Assembly: GCA_029204225.1 (NCBI GenBank)
Contig: CM055093.1
Span: 32,749,777 to 32,813,776, forward strand
Length of the DNA stretch: 64,000 bases
Reading direction: 5' to 3'
DNA from: Diphasiastrum complanatum
Taxonomy: Eukaryota > Streptophyta > Lycopodiopsida > Lycopodiales > Lycopodiaceae
Part shown: positions 12,901 to 27,637 of the stretch, one piece after another
How the letters are laid out: each line of letters starts with the position of its first letter
Position numbering within the stretch: the first letter of the stretch is position 1
Position numbers and translations under genes: made by a program
The notes under the pieces: model-generated
Seen by the model: the letters and a program-made list of their open reading frames with translations, nothing else
Told to the model about the DNA's origin: nothing
Databases searched by the model: none

Positions 12901-15900
12901 TTTATGCTTGATTGATCTCTTGGAGACTTTGGACTGGTTCAAAATTTACTTGGAGTTGTTAAAAAGAAGGATACTTTGGTGGAAAATCTCTTTGGCAATC
13001 TTAATGATTTTGTCGATAAATTTAAAGAAGAGAAAAGGTTTTATAGTTTGCATATTAGAAAAGTTTGTATGTGCCTAGAAGAACTAAAATGGTAATACTC
13101 CCACTGAGACTTCATCTCCCACCCTTGATACTCCTTTATCGCCACACCCTTTCGTTTTTATGGATGACCTTGATGAGGATAGTGCATCCCAACTAGAGAT
13201 TCTTTCACAAAATACATGCGATATTGGTGACCAATCCACTTATGAGTTTTGTCAATCCAAAAGCTGTCAAATCTCCTTTGTGCCTGGTAAAATCATTGAG
13301 TTCAAATCTGCTCTCACTACCTATAAACTCTAAAGTCTTCCTACTGTTAACTTCCTTGCTCTTGTGCCCATTGATCTTTGGATCTTGGTGTCACACCTCA
13401 CTGAAAAGAAATACAAGTTTGCAAATTGGCTGGCTCACACAAAAATCCCTCTCTTGAGACTAGAGATGTGGTTAAAGCAAACCTAACATTTCTCTTTATT
13501 CGACAATACATAATTGATGCCTCTATTTAACTAACCAAATATTCTTCTACCAAACTCTTAGCCCACTTGGGAGATGCTGAAAATATCCATGAGATAGAAT
13601 GCCTCTTGAAACGACCAAGCTTCTCCACACTCCAAGACAAATATTTTCAGACTACAAGCAAAAGGATGGCGGGCAAATTCACTCTCAATAATCAGAACTC
13701 AATCATCTCAGGGTCAAGAACAAGAAAGAAAAGACGGTCTATAGGTCACAAAGAAAAGGTAGGGGAAAGTAGTAGCACAAAGCCTTGAGCTGCCTGTCAA
13801 GAGGTTAAATTTTTACAGGGATTAATCGATGTGCAGTAAGGACAGAATTGTAAACAGACAAATCTATACAAATTACTTTGAAAATCATTGTGTTCCCTCT
13901 CTCTTTGGGGAATGATGTACACTTTATACTAAATATCCTTGATATTGCAGATATGCCCACGCACAAGCGTCCAGTACATTTCATACCCTTGATAATAATA
14001 GTGTTCTTAGCCCATTAGTACCACTATTTTGAAATCCTCAATTTATAGCAACAATGTTGTTACTGTGCATAGCAGCATCTCATGATCCACATAGAAAGTA
14101 AAATGGTTGGCCAAAAGATAATGCTTGTATTTAGTGACACCACAGCCCATGCTTCTCTTCTAGTTGTTCGGGTGTTGATTTATCAATTAGTTGTCTGCTA
14201 GTAAAAGAAATAGGGCAGTGTTTTTATGTTCCCTTGCTGTGTTAGTAGTACTTAGTACACTTCCAATGGCATATTTTGAAGCATTTGTATGTATCTAAGT
14301 CACATCAGAATGTCATTCTAGGGGTGGAGCATTCCAGAACGAGCGTTAGAATGACGGAAACCTACCAGAAAAAAAAAACTGTAAATTTTTTTGCAGTCCT
14401 GCGGAACCTGATTTTTGGGTGCATTTGTTTTGGGGTTTCTTGAGGTTGTGAAGAGAGCAACACGACGCCATGTGTGGGCACTCTGTGTAAAAGTAGCAAT
14501 TTATGCATGGTGACTGTGGCACAATGGAGATGGAAAAAATGAGTGTATGGAGATTTGCAAGCAAAACACCAAAACACCTCCTTGAAGCTTTTTTTCACCA
14601 TTTTGATCTGAATTTCATTCATCATGATGCCTCCGATTCATAGGGATTTGGGGTTTTATTTCAAGTCACATGACTCTATGAGTCCATTGTCTATCTATCA
14701 GACTCATGTACTTGGCCATTTACGCACTCCTTGATATATATTAGATCGTTTATGACATATTGATCATTCTTGGCTTCCACAACATTATAGTGGCATAAAC
14801 ATCAACAGTACAGATCACTTCAAGTACATTTGCATTCACTCACTTGGATTCAAGCATTTGTCTTGCTCTATTATAAGAAATGGTTACTTCTACCTTGGCT
14901 TGTGTACAAGCGGCCTACCACATGCAACCAAGTAGCCAAATAACATGATAATGATATTTAGTTTCAGCTCCACAAGGCTCTAAAGCTAGGTTCTCAACTC
15001 ACGTTGGTGCATATGCACTTGGCAAGTGACCTCTAGGCTGAGCTTGTGAACTGCCCAGAAAAAGAAAATAAAATGGAAGATAGCATAGTCAAGGCCCAAG
15101 TTGTAGAGTCAATTCAAACAAAAACAATTGCACATAAGTAACATTTAGTGCAGCAATTGATGATCTAACATTTAGGTGGAGGATCTAAAAACTGGAAAAA
15201 GAAATGCTGGGTGATGATTCAAAACAATAAAGGGCTAGCAAGAATAATGTGCAAGTGCAACCCTCCCACAACAACGCAACGATACTCAAGCAAGTGAGGT
15301 TGTCGATGGTGGTAACCCTAAGCATTGGAGAAAGCAAGCAGGACTATATAAAAGACAGAATGTGAACTCAAAGGTCTAGAGGCTTTGCATGAAGTTATAT
15401 GAAGATGAAATACAACTAAAAGAGAAAAAAATTCAACTCCTCCAACGAGGATCACAAGGGGATGAAGAATAGAATGGGATTTACAGCACGAATTCAATAA
15501 CAAGATTTTGAATTTCGTTCAATTGACTTACCTCTAGTTTGGACAATCCTCTGAAAGTGGTTTATCATTGCTAACTTAGAACAAATTCTTTTATGCACTT
15601 CTACCCTTTCAAACTTTCACTTCATTGAACAACTTACTAGTGCTTAGTTAAATATTCATGCACAATGTGATCCTTGATTTCTAGTTTCAGAGAATCCCAA
15701 GTAGATATCCTTCTAGACAGGTCTAGACTCTGACAATGGTTTCCTTGTCGAGCCTCCTATTCCCCTTTGTACTTTCTTTTGATTGCCTTTTTATTGAAAA
15801 TCTCTTCTTTATTGAAAATTTGACTTCCCAATGTGAATGCTTGTCACATGTACTTTGAATCCCTTCACCTATTGCAATTTGCAATTGTCTCCAGAGGCCA

Positions 15901-18900
15901 GTGACTTAGCTAGGAATGGCCAAGTCACCGGCCTATGGAGACAATTGGAAATCGCAATGCAAATAATTGTTATAGTGTGGATATTGGGTCTCATGAGACA
16001 GACTTGCTAAGTAGCTTTGTGTATTTACTTAATTTTTGTGAGCTTGTGTGCCACATTTGCTATTAAAGTAGTTGCTTGACTTGTGTGGGATTTGGCATCA
16101 TTGGCATCTTCAATTAAGGTTTGATGGAAGCTTGGAGAGCCAACGCCCTACTATAGGTGATTTGCTGGCAGAGACGATTGCCAAAGCCACATCATTTTCA
16201 AGTGTCAACACAAAGGTGGTGGAGGAAGATGGAAAAAGATGACCTGATTCCAACCACATTGAAGGCATTTTGTTGATGTTTACACAAAACTAGGTGCCTA
16301 TGGATGAAAATAGAGAGCCATGTAGCAATGGACTTATTTGTTTCACTTCTGTGCAGGGACTTCGATAGACTATTCCCCCTTTCGTGCAGAAAGAGCAATC
16401 TCATGATTTGCCGGGAGCCATACAAATGGCTTTCTATTATGAAGATCATAAAGCAGTCCCAAATCCTATTGTGGTAGCTACTAAGTTGGCCAACAACCTT
16501 GGGGACGTAAGGGCAAATGGAACAAAAAGAGGAAGCTTGAAGGTCAAACAAGTCAATGGCAAGCTCGGGGGGACCAGAAAGGCAAGGGTGAGGAGCCCGA
16601 AAGGCAAAGGGTTGTATGGGCAGCCCAATGCCCTAAAAGAGTCAGCGTTCTTCAATGTCATCACCACAAGATCAAGAACGTGCAAAGAGGGAGAACGTCT
16701 ATTTTGGATGTTTGGGACAGCAGAGGTGGAAAGAACATCCATGGAACCAAATGCAGACCACATATATTCTTCAAGTGGACCAGATGAACCAAATGGATGA
16801 CCCTATGATAGTGGAAGAGATCAAGCAAGAAGCCAATCCAAATGTTCCACGCCTCATAAATGTTTCGATGGTCAAGAGAGTGGACATGGCTCCACCAACA
16901 CTTATGTCAAAGTTGGCTAGCCCAAGGTATCAATTTCCTATATTTCCCTTATTGTTATGCGAGGATAGTTGTGTGATAGAGATGTTCATGTTCTATTTGA
17001 CACTGGATCCTCTCATAATGTGTTGAATTCAACTTTGGTACGGAAGTAGGTGTGAGCACTCAACCATCCCGATTCCCAGTACCACTACACAATGTAAATG
17101 GCTGATGGAGAGGGTACAAAGATTTGGGATAAGAGGGTTGTGGGCCACTAATTGTACAAAGTTACACAAAAGAGTTGGATTTTGAGATAAAATGGATAAC
17201 GCGGTTTGATGTGGTGATGTGCATTTGTTGGCACGCGATGCGAAAGCGACACATAGCCTTGAATACTCATGTGTATGAGTTCCAGTTTGATGGTGTGGCG
17301 CATTCCCTTCATGGTGAGCAGGATGTCCCTCCTGGACCACTTATTTCAGCTACGTAGTTGCGTAGGATCCATTATGAGTACATGTGTGTTTGCTTTCTAC
17401 TTGATACACAGAGTAGCATGCAATGTGTGCAAACCAATACTGTTGCCAATTTGGATCACATGTGTTTATAGATGATCTTCCATCTGTTTTACCTCCTAAG
17501 AGGAATGTTGAACATAAGATTGATCTAATACCCGGGTCATGTCCTATCAATAGACATCCTCATAGAATGAGTCTTAAGGACGAAGAGGATGTGAGACGAA
17601 TGGTTGATGATTATTTGGCCACAGGGCAACACAACCAGGTTACTCCCCTATTGCTTCTACGATCAATCTTGTAAAGAAAAAGGATGAATCATGGCGTATG
17701 TGTGTGGATTATCAAGGTTTGAACAAGATAACGGTTAAACATTGATATCCTATTCCACATATAGATGATTGGCTAGATGTCGTGTCAGGTGCCACAGTGT
17801 TGAGTAAAATAGACCTAAAGAGTGGATACCATCAAGTTAGAGTTCGTGAAGAGGATGTACACAAGACTGCCTTCAGAACTCGATTCGGTCCCTATGAGTA
17901 TCTTGTGATGCCATGACTAATGCCCCAACTTCAGCCAAGTCGGGCTTCCCCAATATGTCGACTGAGTCGTTAGGACATTGTCATCGATTTCTTTGTATTT
18001 CTGCAGACTGTTAGGAAACAAGTGTATTTCTGCAGAGTATGCGACTATACAAGTACTTATAACAGCTAGTGAATGGATCTAGACTAGCTAAGATATAGGG
18101 ATGGCGAGGATAGAAATCCAACAAGTCATGTCACATGTACTTTGAATCCCTTCACCTATTGTAATTTTTAATTTTCAACTATAAATAGCTAAGTTGACAC
18201 ATGCAAGCTAGTAGGTAGTCTGTTTGACATGTCACTTAGACATTGGGCCGTGTCCCAGTGAACATATGACAAGTCTTGTTGACTAGTCCATTGATCGTCT
18301 GCAAAAATACATGGGAATCGCTTAACGGGTGGATTCGACAACGACGAACTATCGAAGGTGTTGGAGGCTGATAGTTTCTGTTTCCATCTGTTATGACTAT
18401 AACGACTTACCCAAGTTTTTTAGCAAGTGAATTTCCAGGAAGTACTAACTGGATGGATGACAACGCATTGTGGTTAAGCTCCAATCGCGACCTACGACCC
18501 GATTAGTTGCCCTAATGAGATAAGCCTAAGCAGCATTCCTCATTAATATAAATAGTTGATCATTAGAGGAGAGAAATATAGAGAGAGAATAGAAAAGAAG
18601 AAACATAGTTTCTACTTTGAATATTGCTAGCAGCGCTTACCATTTATCAACAGAAGTGCATCAGACAGAGTTATCAGTTACTCAAAGATAGTTTAGAGTA
18701 TGCGGCTTCATCCGCCATTGTTTTGTGCTCGCATCATTTGATTTGAACATGCTACTCACTGAATCTATCATACTTTCTTATTGCGTTCAGTATTATGTCG
18801 AAATGTATGCAAGCTTCTCTAAAGTTATTTGTATCTGTTAAATCACTTATTGATTAGTCTAAATTGTCGAATGATTCGATACTGCAATATTCTATATCTA

Positions 18901-20054
18901 TCAATTATACTCTGTAATTGTTTGTCTACGAAATCACTTTTATACTAGAAATTTCAAAGTTAGTTACTAAAAGAACGAACGTGACGATTGTCGCGATAGC
19001 TTTGTTCATTTTTTTATAGGCGTAGTCATGCATTAGAAGAAGGATTATTTCGCAAAGACCGATAGTTCGTCTTTCAATTTCGATTTCAATACTATAATAT
19101 CCTCTTTCCTTCTTCCAACACTATCTTATTCCTATGCAAATATAACTAGGAGGGTTGCGTGCAACAATGCTCCCCAAATAAGGTTGATTGTCCTGAAATC
19201 AATTCATCATGCAAATAGCATGGACATCATTAGAAGCATAATTGCAAATTCATGGCACGACGGTTGCCAAACCAGATACATGTGAATGTATGTCAGACCT
19301 TTTTTACTTGATATGCTAACATTTTCCAATAAACAAAGAGAGTAGCTTGTATATTTGGAGCATGCAAGTTTAGAAATTGGGGAATTCAATCATGCTGAGA
19401 CCCATAACAGATCAATAGGGAGATTGAAGATTCAGAATGAACCTTAGAAGAAACCATTCTCCTGGAAAGCAGGTAAAAACCACAAAGGAAGTTTAAGGAA
19501 AACTGAAGCTAATGACAGTCAATCAATAAAAGTAGAACAAGCTTGGTGCTTCAATAGAGTCTGTACGATATGTTATCGAATTTGAAATATGCCAAGGTTG
19601 ATAGTGAGCACCAGAAACAGCTTGAGTTGAAAAGCACAAGTCAATATCAATTACATGTGGCTTCAACACAGAAATTTACGTAGGCACAGGAAATCTGCGC
19701 ACCACAAACTTTTTGATATTAAAGGTGTGAGCTGTTACTTAGCCAGTGGTAGAAATCATCTTCAGGCTGGAGTGGCAAAGACTAGATTCAGTCATGTTTA
19801 TGGCTATGTGAGGTGTACTTTCAATGTATTAAGCAGAGATAATGTATCTCAATAAAGGAAATGTTGATCTGTTCTCTTATTCTATTTTGAACAATCGGAT
19901 ATAGTTTTTCTATTATATTGGCTTTTCTCCTTCAGCCTTGTTAAGGTAGTATAATTTAGAGGGATATCAATAGAGAGGGATGCTGCATTTCAGTCTAACA
20001 TGATTTTTACTACAATTATAACACCAAGAAGGAAAGAGTGGTGAGGTGCAAGTC

Positions 20055-20105
<51 letters not shown>

Positions 20106-23100
20106 ACACACACACATGTGATAATAACTCAACCATGGGGCATGCACAAAGCAGAGAGAGATGACCTGCAAGTGTGCACCAAGTTGAACTTCGACCTCGG
20201 TACCAAAAGAAAGATTTGCAAGAGATTTAAATGGATCTGTTGTTGGATCCAAAGACAATAAGTTGGGAATTTGAGGTGCATAAACTAGCCGCCACCGAGC
20301 CTGTCCAAATTCTCCCTTCGTCTCAATCTTTGGCATTAGTGTCTCAACTGTCGCTGCTGCTAGTTTTTTAAAGGCAATCTGGCCATCACCCTCCAGAAGC
20401 GATTCAGCCAATTGGCTTTCAAACACTTTTGCAGCCTGCATGCAATAATGGAAATTGAAATAAGACATAACACACATCTTTTGCATTCTCACAATAGAGA
20501 GGTTGTGTATAAAATGCCACAAGTGAATAACATAGATCTTCATATCCCAATTAAGCCTTTATAACAAACTACCGTCTCATTAACCTTATAGCAGTATGAA
20601 CTTATTCTGTAGTGCCAATGACAGTACAAAATTGCTAAAATAGCCTAGAAGCACCACACTCTGTTGTGAATGAAACGTTTCTTTCAAATTGGATCTTCCA
20701 AGAGTAACAATGAACAAGCACTTACCAGAAAAAGAATCCATTGTACAACTGTTCTATTTACTTAAAATACCCATATAGGGAACTGCTTGATGTTAGTTTC
20801 TTGCCTGATAAAAGATAACTAAAGGACAAAAAAAAGATTCCTAGTAGGCAAAGATCTTCGGTGCCAATAAGACTGATTCTGTTTTGAAAACATCTACAGT
20901 ACTTAAGAAACAAAGCAAAAACAAAAAAAAAGTTACTGCAGACTTTAACTTTTCTATGTGATTGATTTAGAACTAGATTCCATGTGCTCATGGTTACAAA
21001 GAGACAGTAAGTAATGGAAAATTCAAGGCAACTTACACCAGAGCAATTCCAAGAATTTTTGAGGTAGATTGTGAAACATGAGGCTCATCCTTTAGGGGAA
21101 TTCTCGACATAAGGAACATAATTTGAGTACATTTGGAAAATTCATTTAAAACATATATTTGTGAATGTAATGTTTACAGTTATTATACTTGCATGACCGT
21201 GATGCACCAAATGCTAAAAGATAACTAACAATAAAGTTGAGGGATGAGGGTCCGGGCGGATTGCCCGCGTCCGTGTCCGGACCCGGACGGGTCCTACCCC
21301 CGGACGCGGGGTCGGACGTGTCGCATTTTTTTTTTTTAATTTAAAAAAAAATAAAAAAAGATGCGTCCGCGGTCCGGACGCATCCGGACAAAAAAAAATT
21401 TAATTTGAAAAAAAAAAAGAAAAAACCGGACGCGTCCGGACGCGGACGCGCGTCCGCCATCCGCTTCCTTAGGCCAATAACATATGTATTTGACTAAAAA
21501 TATAGAACTTTATTCTGGCAGGTAGGAAAAACTTCTAAAGTAAGATAAAATAGAGTACTTACAATTGCAGCATTGGGTTGGAAATTGTATACGTCTTTAA
21601 TGAACAGAACTAGCATATCTCAAGAGTTTATTATGAACAAATCAACCATAAAAGTGTGAAAGGAAGAAAATAGAAGGTAAAGGTATTCCTTTTATAGCTT
21701 CACTTAGGAGACTTGTTGCTCTTCTTAGTTTCAGGTCAGCTACTAACTATATCTCATGTTCATTCAACATTCTTAGTTGGAGATTGCTATTGGCTTATCA
21801 TTCACAGTTCATTGTTCTTTGGTGATCCCATATCTATGATTTGTGTTCATAATTTGGTATGTTGTATAACAAATACTACATAACAAACACTATTATCCGA
21901 GTATGGGCAGATTATGCTGAAAAATAAATGATCAATACCAAGTTTGAAGAACCCCAAACTCAACTGATTTTGCTAATTTTCTCGCAATTCAAATCTTGCT
22001 CAGTTTGAATCTTTTAACTTTTTTAGAATCATTTCAAAGAGACTAGTTTCAAATCAGTTCAAGACTAGGTCACAGAAGCCTTAACCCTCAAATGGCCAGC
22101 CCAAACACACTGCTGTATGACTGATATACTTGATATAAGCATGGCTCCCCTTACAAAGATGGAAGATATGCCAATCAGGTCCAAGATTTCAGTAGCTAGA
22201 GTGTACCAAGAAGATAGATGACCATTCTCATATCGACCCTAGGTGACTAGAGAGGAATACATTACCATGGTATTCTTGCCTGACTGAACTAGTATATTCA
22301 AACAGTATATTTCTCTAAGCAAGTGTTACCTTGTTTGGCTACTAAAGCGGTGGTACTGCAAACTTCAACATATTAATCTAATGTGGGATTCATGGCTCGT
22401 CACAAATCATTTGTGATGGCATGGATACATATAGTTTGGAACGATCATCGATGGGGCAACTCAAATATCGTGAGTCCGAAACAACATGTCTTTGCTCTAT
22501 TCTGTTGGTATGACTAACTAGAATATCAGCAAGGCAACTCTTAGCTGAGGCATCTAAAAGGAAAACAATTCCATGTTAACTAGGTAAGCTTGATCTTCCT
22601 AAGTTGACTAGCAGTTATCTGCCTCCTCCTAAGTATCAACCACGTAATGAGTAACCCAAGCACATGTATGATAAGGCTACATGACCAAAGTGAAGGACTA
22701 TGTAGGTACTTAAGACCTGGATGGGTTAAATACCATCATCTTTATCTTCAACTCCAAGCCTCTCTCCCATTCAAAATTCATGTAACGCACTAGTGTGCCT
22801 TTACAGACACTCCCTGCAGGATGACATAAGCACATCATACACATACAAAAGAATGGCATTAAAAAGGTCTCCAACCATACTCCCATCTCCTGATTTGTAC
22901 TAACTACTATCTCTAGCTTATCAATGTAAAGAGTAGAAAGGGTTGGGCTAGTGGACACTGGACATCACTACCTCACTCTGATAGTGTTGACATCATCCTC
23001 TCATATACCCTCTCTAAGGGGAAATGGCCGTCACCATCTCATATGGTGCAACACCTTTGAGGATTAGACTTGATGAGACCTATAAATCATGGAGGTATTT

Positions 23101-26100
23101 AGTAAGGAAATGTTTCTGGACGTTGACAAACAACAGTATACTCTCTCCCTCATGTGTTTGGCCTCCTCAAAAATAGCCATGAGTGTGAAAATATTACCTA
23201 TGGTGGAGTGTTGTAACCTGAAATTTGCCAGTCCCTGATAGCAAAGATAGATAGAAATCGCTTACATCTTATTATCTCTCACAAAAGCATCCACCATCGA
23301 ACTCACACGAGAGGAGAGAACACAATGAAGGAGAAAACTTCACTTTAGGATTAACTTGCAAAATACAAGGCCTTGCTAATGTTCTCTATTAGTTGGATCA
23401 CAACTACTTGTAGCTAGAAACTTGGAAGAAACTTGTGGGGCCTGTACATGTCTATTTTTGACCACCCATGCATCTACTTGTTTACATTGAGTCACTTTAA
23501 TGAAATGTCTTAAATGAAACTTAATGCTCAAGCTACTAGGCCATGTGCATCATGACTCGTTAACTTCAGTCTAGGGGGTCAAACGTATTTTCTATTTATC
23601 AGCCACCATAAGTAAACTCTGTACAAGTACAACATAATGTAGACCATTAATGAGAGGTACAAAATAGAAAATTATCCTCTAACTGTTTCATAGCATGAAG
23701 CGAGCATGTCTTTAACACAGTCATGGATATCATAGCATTAAGCATGGCTACTATATGATGGCAAATTATGATGGGAAGATCCCAACTTTCTGGATGAAAT
23801 ATAATGTTTGTAAACGACAAGGGAGGGAAGCGAGACATGAGTACAATAAAATAGGTTAGCAAGGAAGGTAGTGACAATAGGGGACACGTTCGTGACAAAT
23901 TCAGGTTCAAGATCATCGATTTCTTGAGATTGCAGTTAAGTGACGTAAGAGGTCCATGTTTGGAGATTAGAAAGAGTTGAGGGTGGAAAGTAGGGGGAGA
24001 AAATCATGCCAGACAGAGTATGAATAAGAATATACATTTAGGAGCATGTTCAACATCGGCAGGTGGAGGAGACTTGCTACGAAAAGGACCAACCCCATAT
24101 TCAAAGTGACATGTAAGTAATAAAAGACGTTGTCAATATGATGGTGATGTCTAAGATATAAGGGATGAAAGCTAGAAACCCCGCTAAGTAGTCCAGAAAC
24201 AGAATCCATGCATTATGCCCCCGCTGTGCACATGACATGTGAAATGATGCAATCTTGGCCACTTCGGGAAGTCGTTATAAACAGCAAGATTATGAGTCCC
24301 CAAGATACAACAAATGCTAGTTAAACGATTCAATCAAACCCTCTCTATGGTTGAAATCCTCCACATACTTAGCTCCTTGTTATCAAGTGTGTGTGTGTGT
24401 GTGTGTGTGTTTTGGGGGGTAGACCTCAATTCTAGTAAGTGCATCTTGCTCCCCAGAGCGTGTCGATGTAATAACAAGATTGTCTTGCCAATTCCGAGCA
24501 CGTCCCTGAACTTTGAGTTGCCAATCTGCACCTATTAGTGCCAAATCTAAGCTTGGATCCAAGCCTTGTTCAGGTTCAAACTTTGCCCTGTTTGGGTAGT
24601 CTCGATTTAACCTGACCTGTAATGACATCCCAAAAGGCATGAGAATCAGCAAAATTAGAAAGACCCAATATTCCTCAACTGTGCACAAACCTTTGCAGCA
24701 CTGCCATCAAACTCATATTTGAACTTCACATATGACAGATTATGACCTTGACAACTATGCAACAAGCATGAAAAGGAACCAGAACCTGCAATACATCCAA
24801 TTGACCATAAAACAACTGTAAGCTCAAACATACTTGAGTTCTTCGTGCACACTAAAATTTTCATGTTAAGTACCAAAATTTTAAAAATGAGAATACAAAC
24901 TACTATCAAGCTGAAAGAAAAAGATGTTAAATGTAAGCTATTGATAGATGACTTTGTATTAATTGGCAGTGTTCAGAAAAGCCCTGGGACATCATTTCCA
25001 TCCAAGCTCATTCAGATTGATAGATGGAGCTTAAGCAGTGATAGAAATAGAAATATGATGGAGCTCGAGCAGGCAAATGATAGAAATATCTCAAGTGCAA
25101 AATAGTACACCAGCCATCATTATTGCCAGATAGCACCTAAGCTGCCAGCTTAAAATTAAAAGACCTTGTGCCATCTCCAAGCCATCAGCTGAATATCTGT
25201 TGCAAAGATTATGGTCACTTAGGTAAACTGCTATTATTATCACGTATACATAGTATTTGCAGAAATTATTGACCGCACTTCTGTAAAAAGAGAGCAGTTT
25301 TTGGTATGCCAAAGTACCAAAATTGAATAAACAAAAGCTTGCTTTATAGTGCTAACTTGCCAGAACATCATCAGCTCAATATAGTGGCCTCAAAAAAATA
25401 TCCAAAGAGATTTGAAATGTTGATATCTCTCTATAGAACTAGAATGCAAAAGCTACTTTGCAATATGGATGCAAATATGTATGCATCATTCTTCGGAGAT
25501 GTTTTACGTGGACCAAAATTATAGTAAAATTTAACCAAAGAGTTAACTTACATATGTACCCCTTATGGCCTTATTAAGCCTCAGACGTTTATTCGAGGTT
25601 TTACCAAAGGTGAATAGCATTAGTAACCAATAGCCACTACCAATTTCACGAAATCTTAAATTCAGCCACAAGAGGGTTCTAGGAGAGGCTTTGTTACCAA
25701 AACTTGAAAATTACGTTGATATATTTGTGCATTGTTTGAACTTGCTGTGGCAGATAGCATCATAAGAAAAGGTTCATGAATGACAAATTTTAAAAGTAAA
25801 TCTGCATAACTGTTTCGAACCATATCTCAAACCCTAGATATGTGATTTAAAAACGTGACAAAAAAATCAAAGACCAGAATAATCACAACCTCATGGAAGT
25901 GTATACAGCATGATGAGCTTACATAGGCAGCACCTAGACAATGCAGTACTTATGCACACTTTATGGTAAAACATGGACACTCACAAAAAGCAAGTGAGCC
26001 TAATAAAACTCCCTGATATTTATATCAGGATAAAAAGGTTGCATATTTTACTCACCTGTGTAGCCACAAGGTTGACATCACCATTCTCAAATGTCAGCGT

Positions 26101-27585
26101 GCCTTTGGGTTTTACTTGCAGAGGATCTGCAAATCCTGAGAGCTCTAGTTCTCCACTTACAGCAAAATTCAGAATGAGAGGATAAACCATACGCAATTCA
26201 GGCCCAAGGTGTAGTTTCAAAGCTTTCAATCGTACGGCAACAGGCATCTCATTTGCATTTGGTTCAGTTTTGAATTCATCTTTCATACCTGAAAAAACAT
26301 AAAAAGCTTGCTAATTTTATCTCGAAGAAAAATATATAAAACGTTATACTCTCAAAAATTGCAGTTGAGAGTACAGTCTATCTTAAGCTAATAACATGAC
26401 TTAAAATGTAGTAAAAGACTAGTCATATATGGAACCTTGGTCAACCGACTCAACTTAGGTTCAATAGAACATGTATTTTCCGAGAAATAGTACTAGTTTT
26501 CATGTGACTTATTGCCTTGTACCAAGGACTTACCTTATCCTGAAGTGGAGTGGTGTGCCTTGAAACCAGCCTCTCCCAAAGCATGTGAACGTTGAGTCTA
26601 AACCCCATTGCTCATTGATGTCTGTAGGATGGTCCTATAGGGTCTAGCAAAAACATCTCCTATCATAACGGTGTGATAGTTTTCTGGACTCATGGGGTCA
26701 CTGCATTTATGGATCAGATGAATGATAATGGTACACTAGGAAGAAGGAGAGATTGCAACAACATTGAGAACATTGGCAAGCACATGAGAGAATATCTCCA
26801 ACATGGATAAGGAGTTCATCCTCAAGGTCCTCAACATTACAAGCTTGCTTACATTTAAGCGTATCAATGGCCTCACACACCCTCAAGGGGGCGAACAACA
26901 AGAATTGTGAGGACTTAGGAGAAATGGTGATAGGGATGCTGGTGGGTTTCGTGTACAGATTGGTGGCATATGTGGTCCATACATACAGATCTATCAGAAA
27001 GAGAGGAGGACCACGAGGGATACATTCATTCCAAAAGCACTGGATTGGGAGCTATAGAAGGGTCGAGGAGTCTCTTATTTTCAACCTCCATGCAAGCATA
27101 TTTCTTAAGTCTGAGTGATTTGCAATATTGGAGTCATAGTTTCACTGAAACGTGTTTGATTCAATGAAACTACATTTCAAACGATCCATTTCGGGAGCTA
27201 TTAAGGAGGTCGAGGAGTCTCTTATTTTCAACCTCCATGTAGGCAGATTTCTTATGTCTGAGCCATTTGCAATACTGGCGTCATATTTTCACTATAACGG
27301 GTTTCATTCAACGAAACTCATTATTAAAAATTGTTTGTTTCAAATAGACTGTATTTTCCATGAACGAAGCAGTTTAAAAAACAAAAAAAATACTAGACCG
27401 TATTTTCCATGAACGAAGCAGTTTAAAAAACAAAAAAAATACTAAAAATAATTATAAGCTTTATTCTTTTTCATGGTTTAAACCATAGTACCCCATGGTA
27501 CCGCTGGTATGGTACCGCCGGTACCATATAAGTGGTACCGCTGGTGCGGTACCGCCCTCAGACCCGCGGTACCGGGGCGGTACCA

Positions 27586-27637
<52 letters not shown>

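Noticed and set aside
24691-24785. A possible extra TIC236 exon between the 26056 and 24616 exons (good CAG and GT borders)
   Set aside because: Its phase does not fit, and the flanking exons join directly in frame (VNLVATQ to VRLNRDY) as in known plant TIC236.
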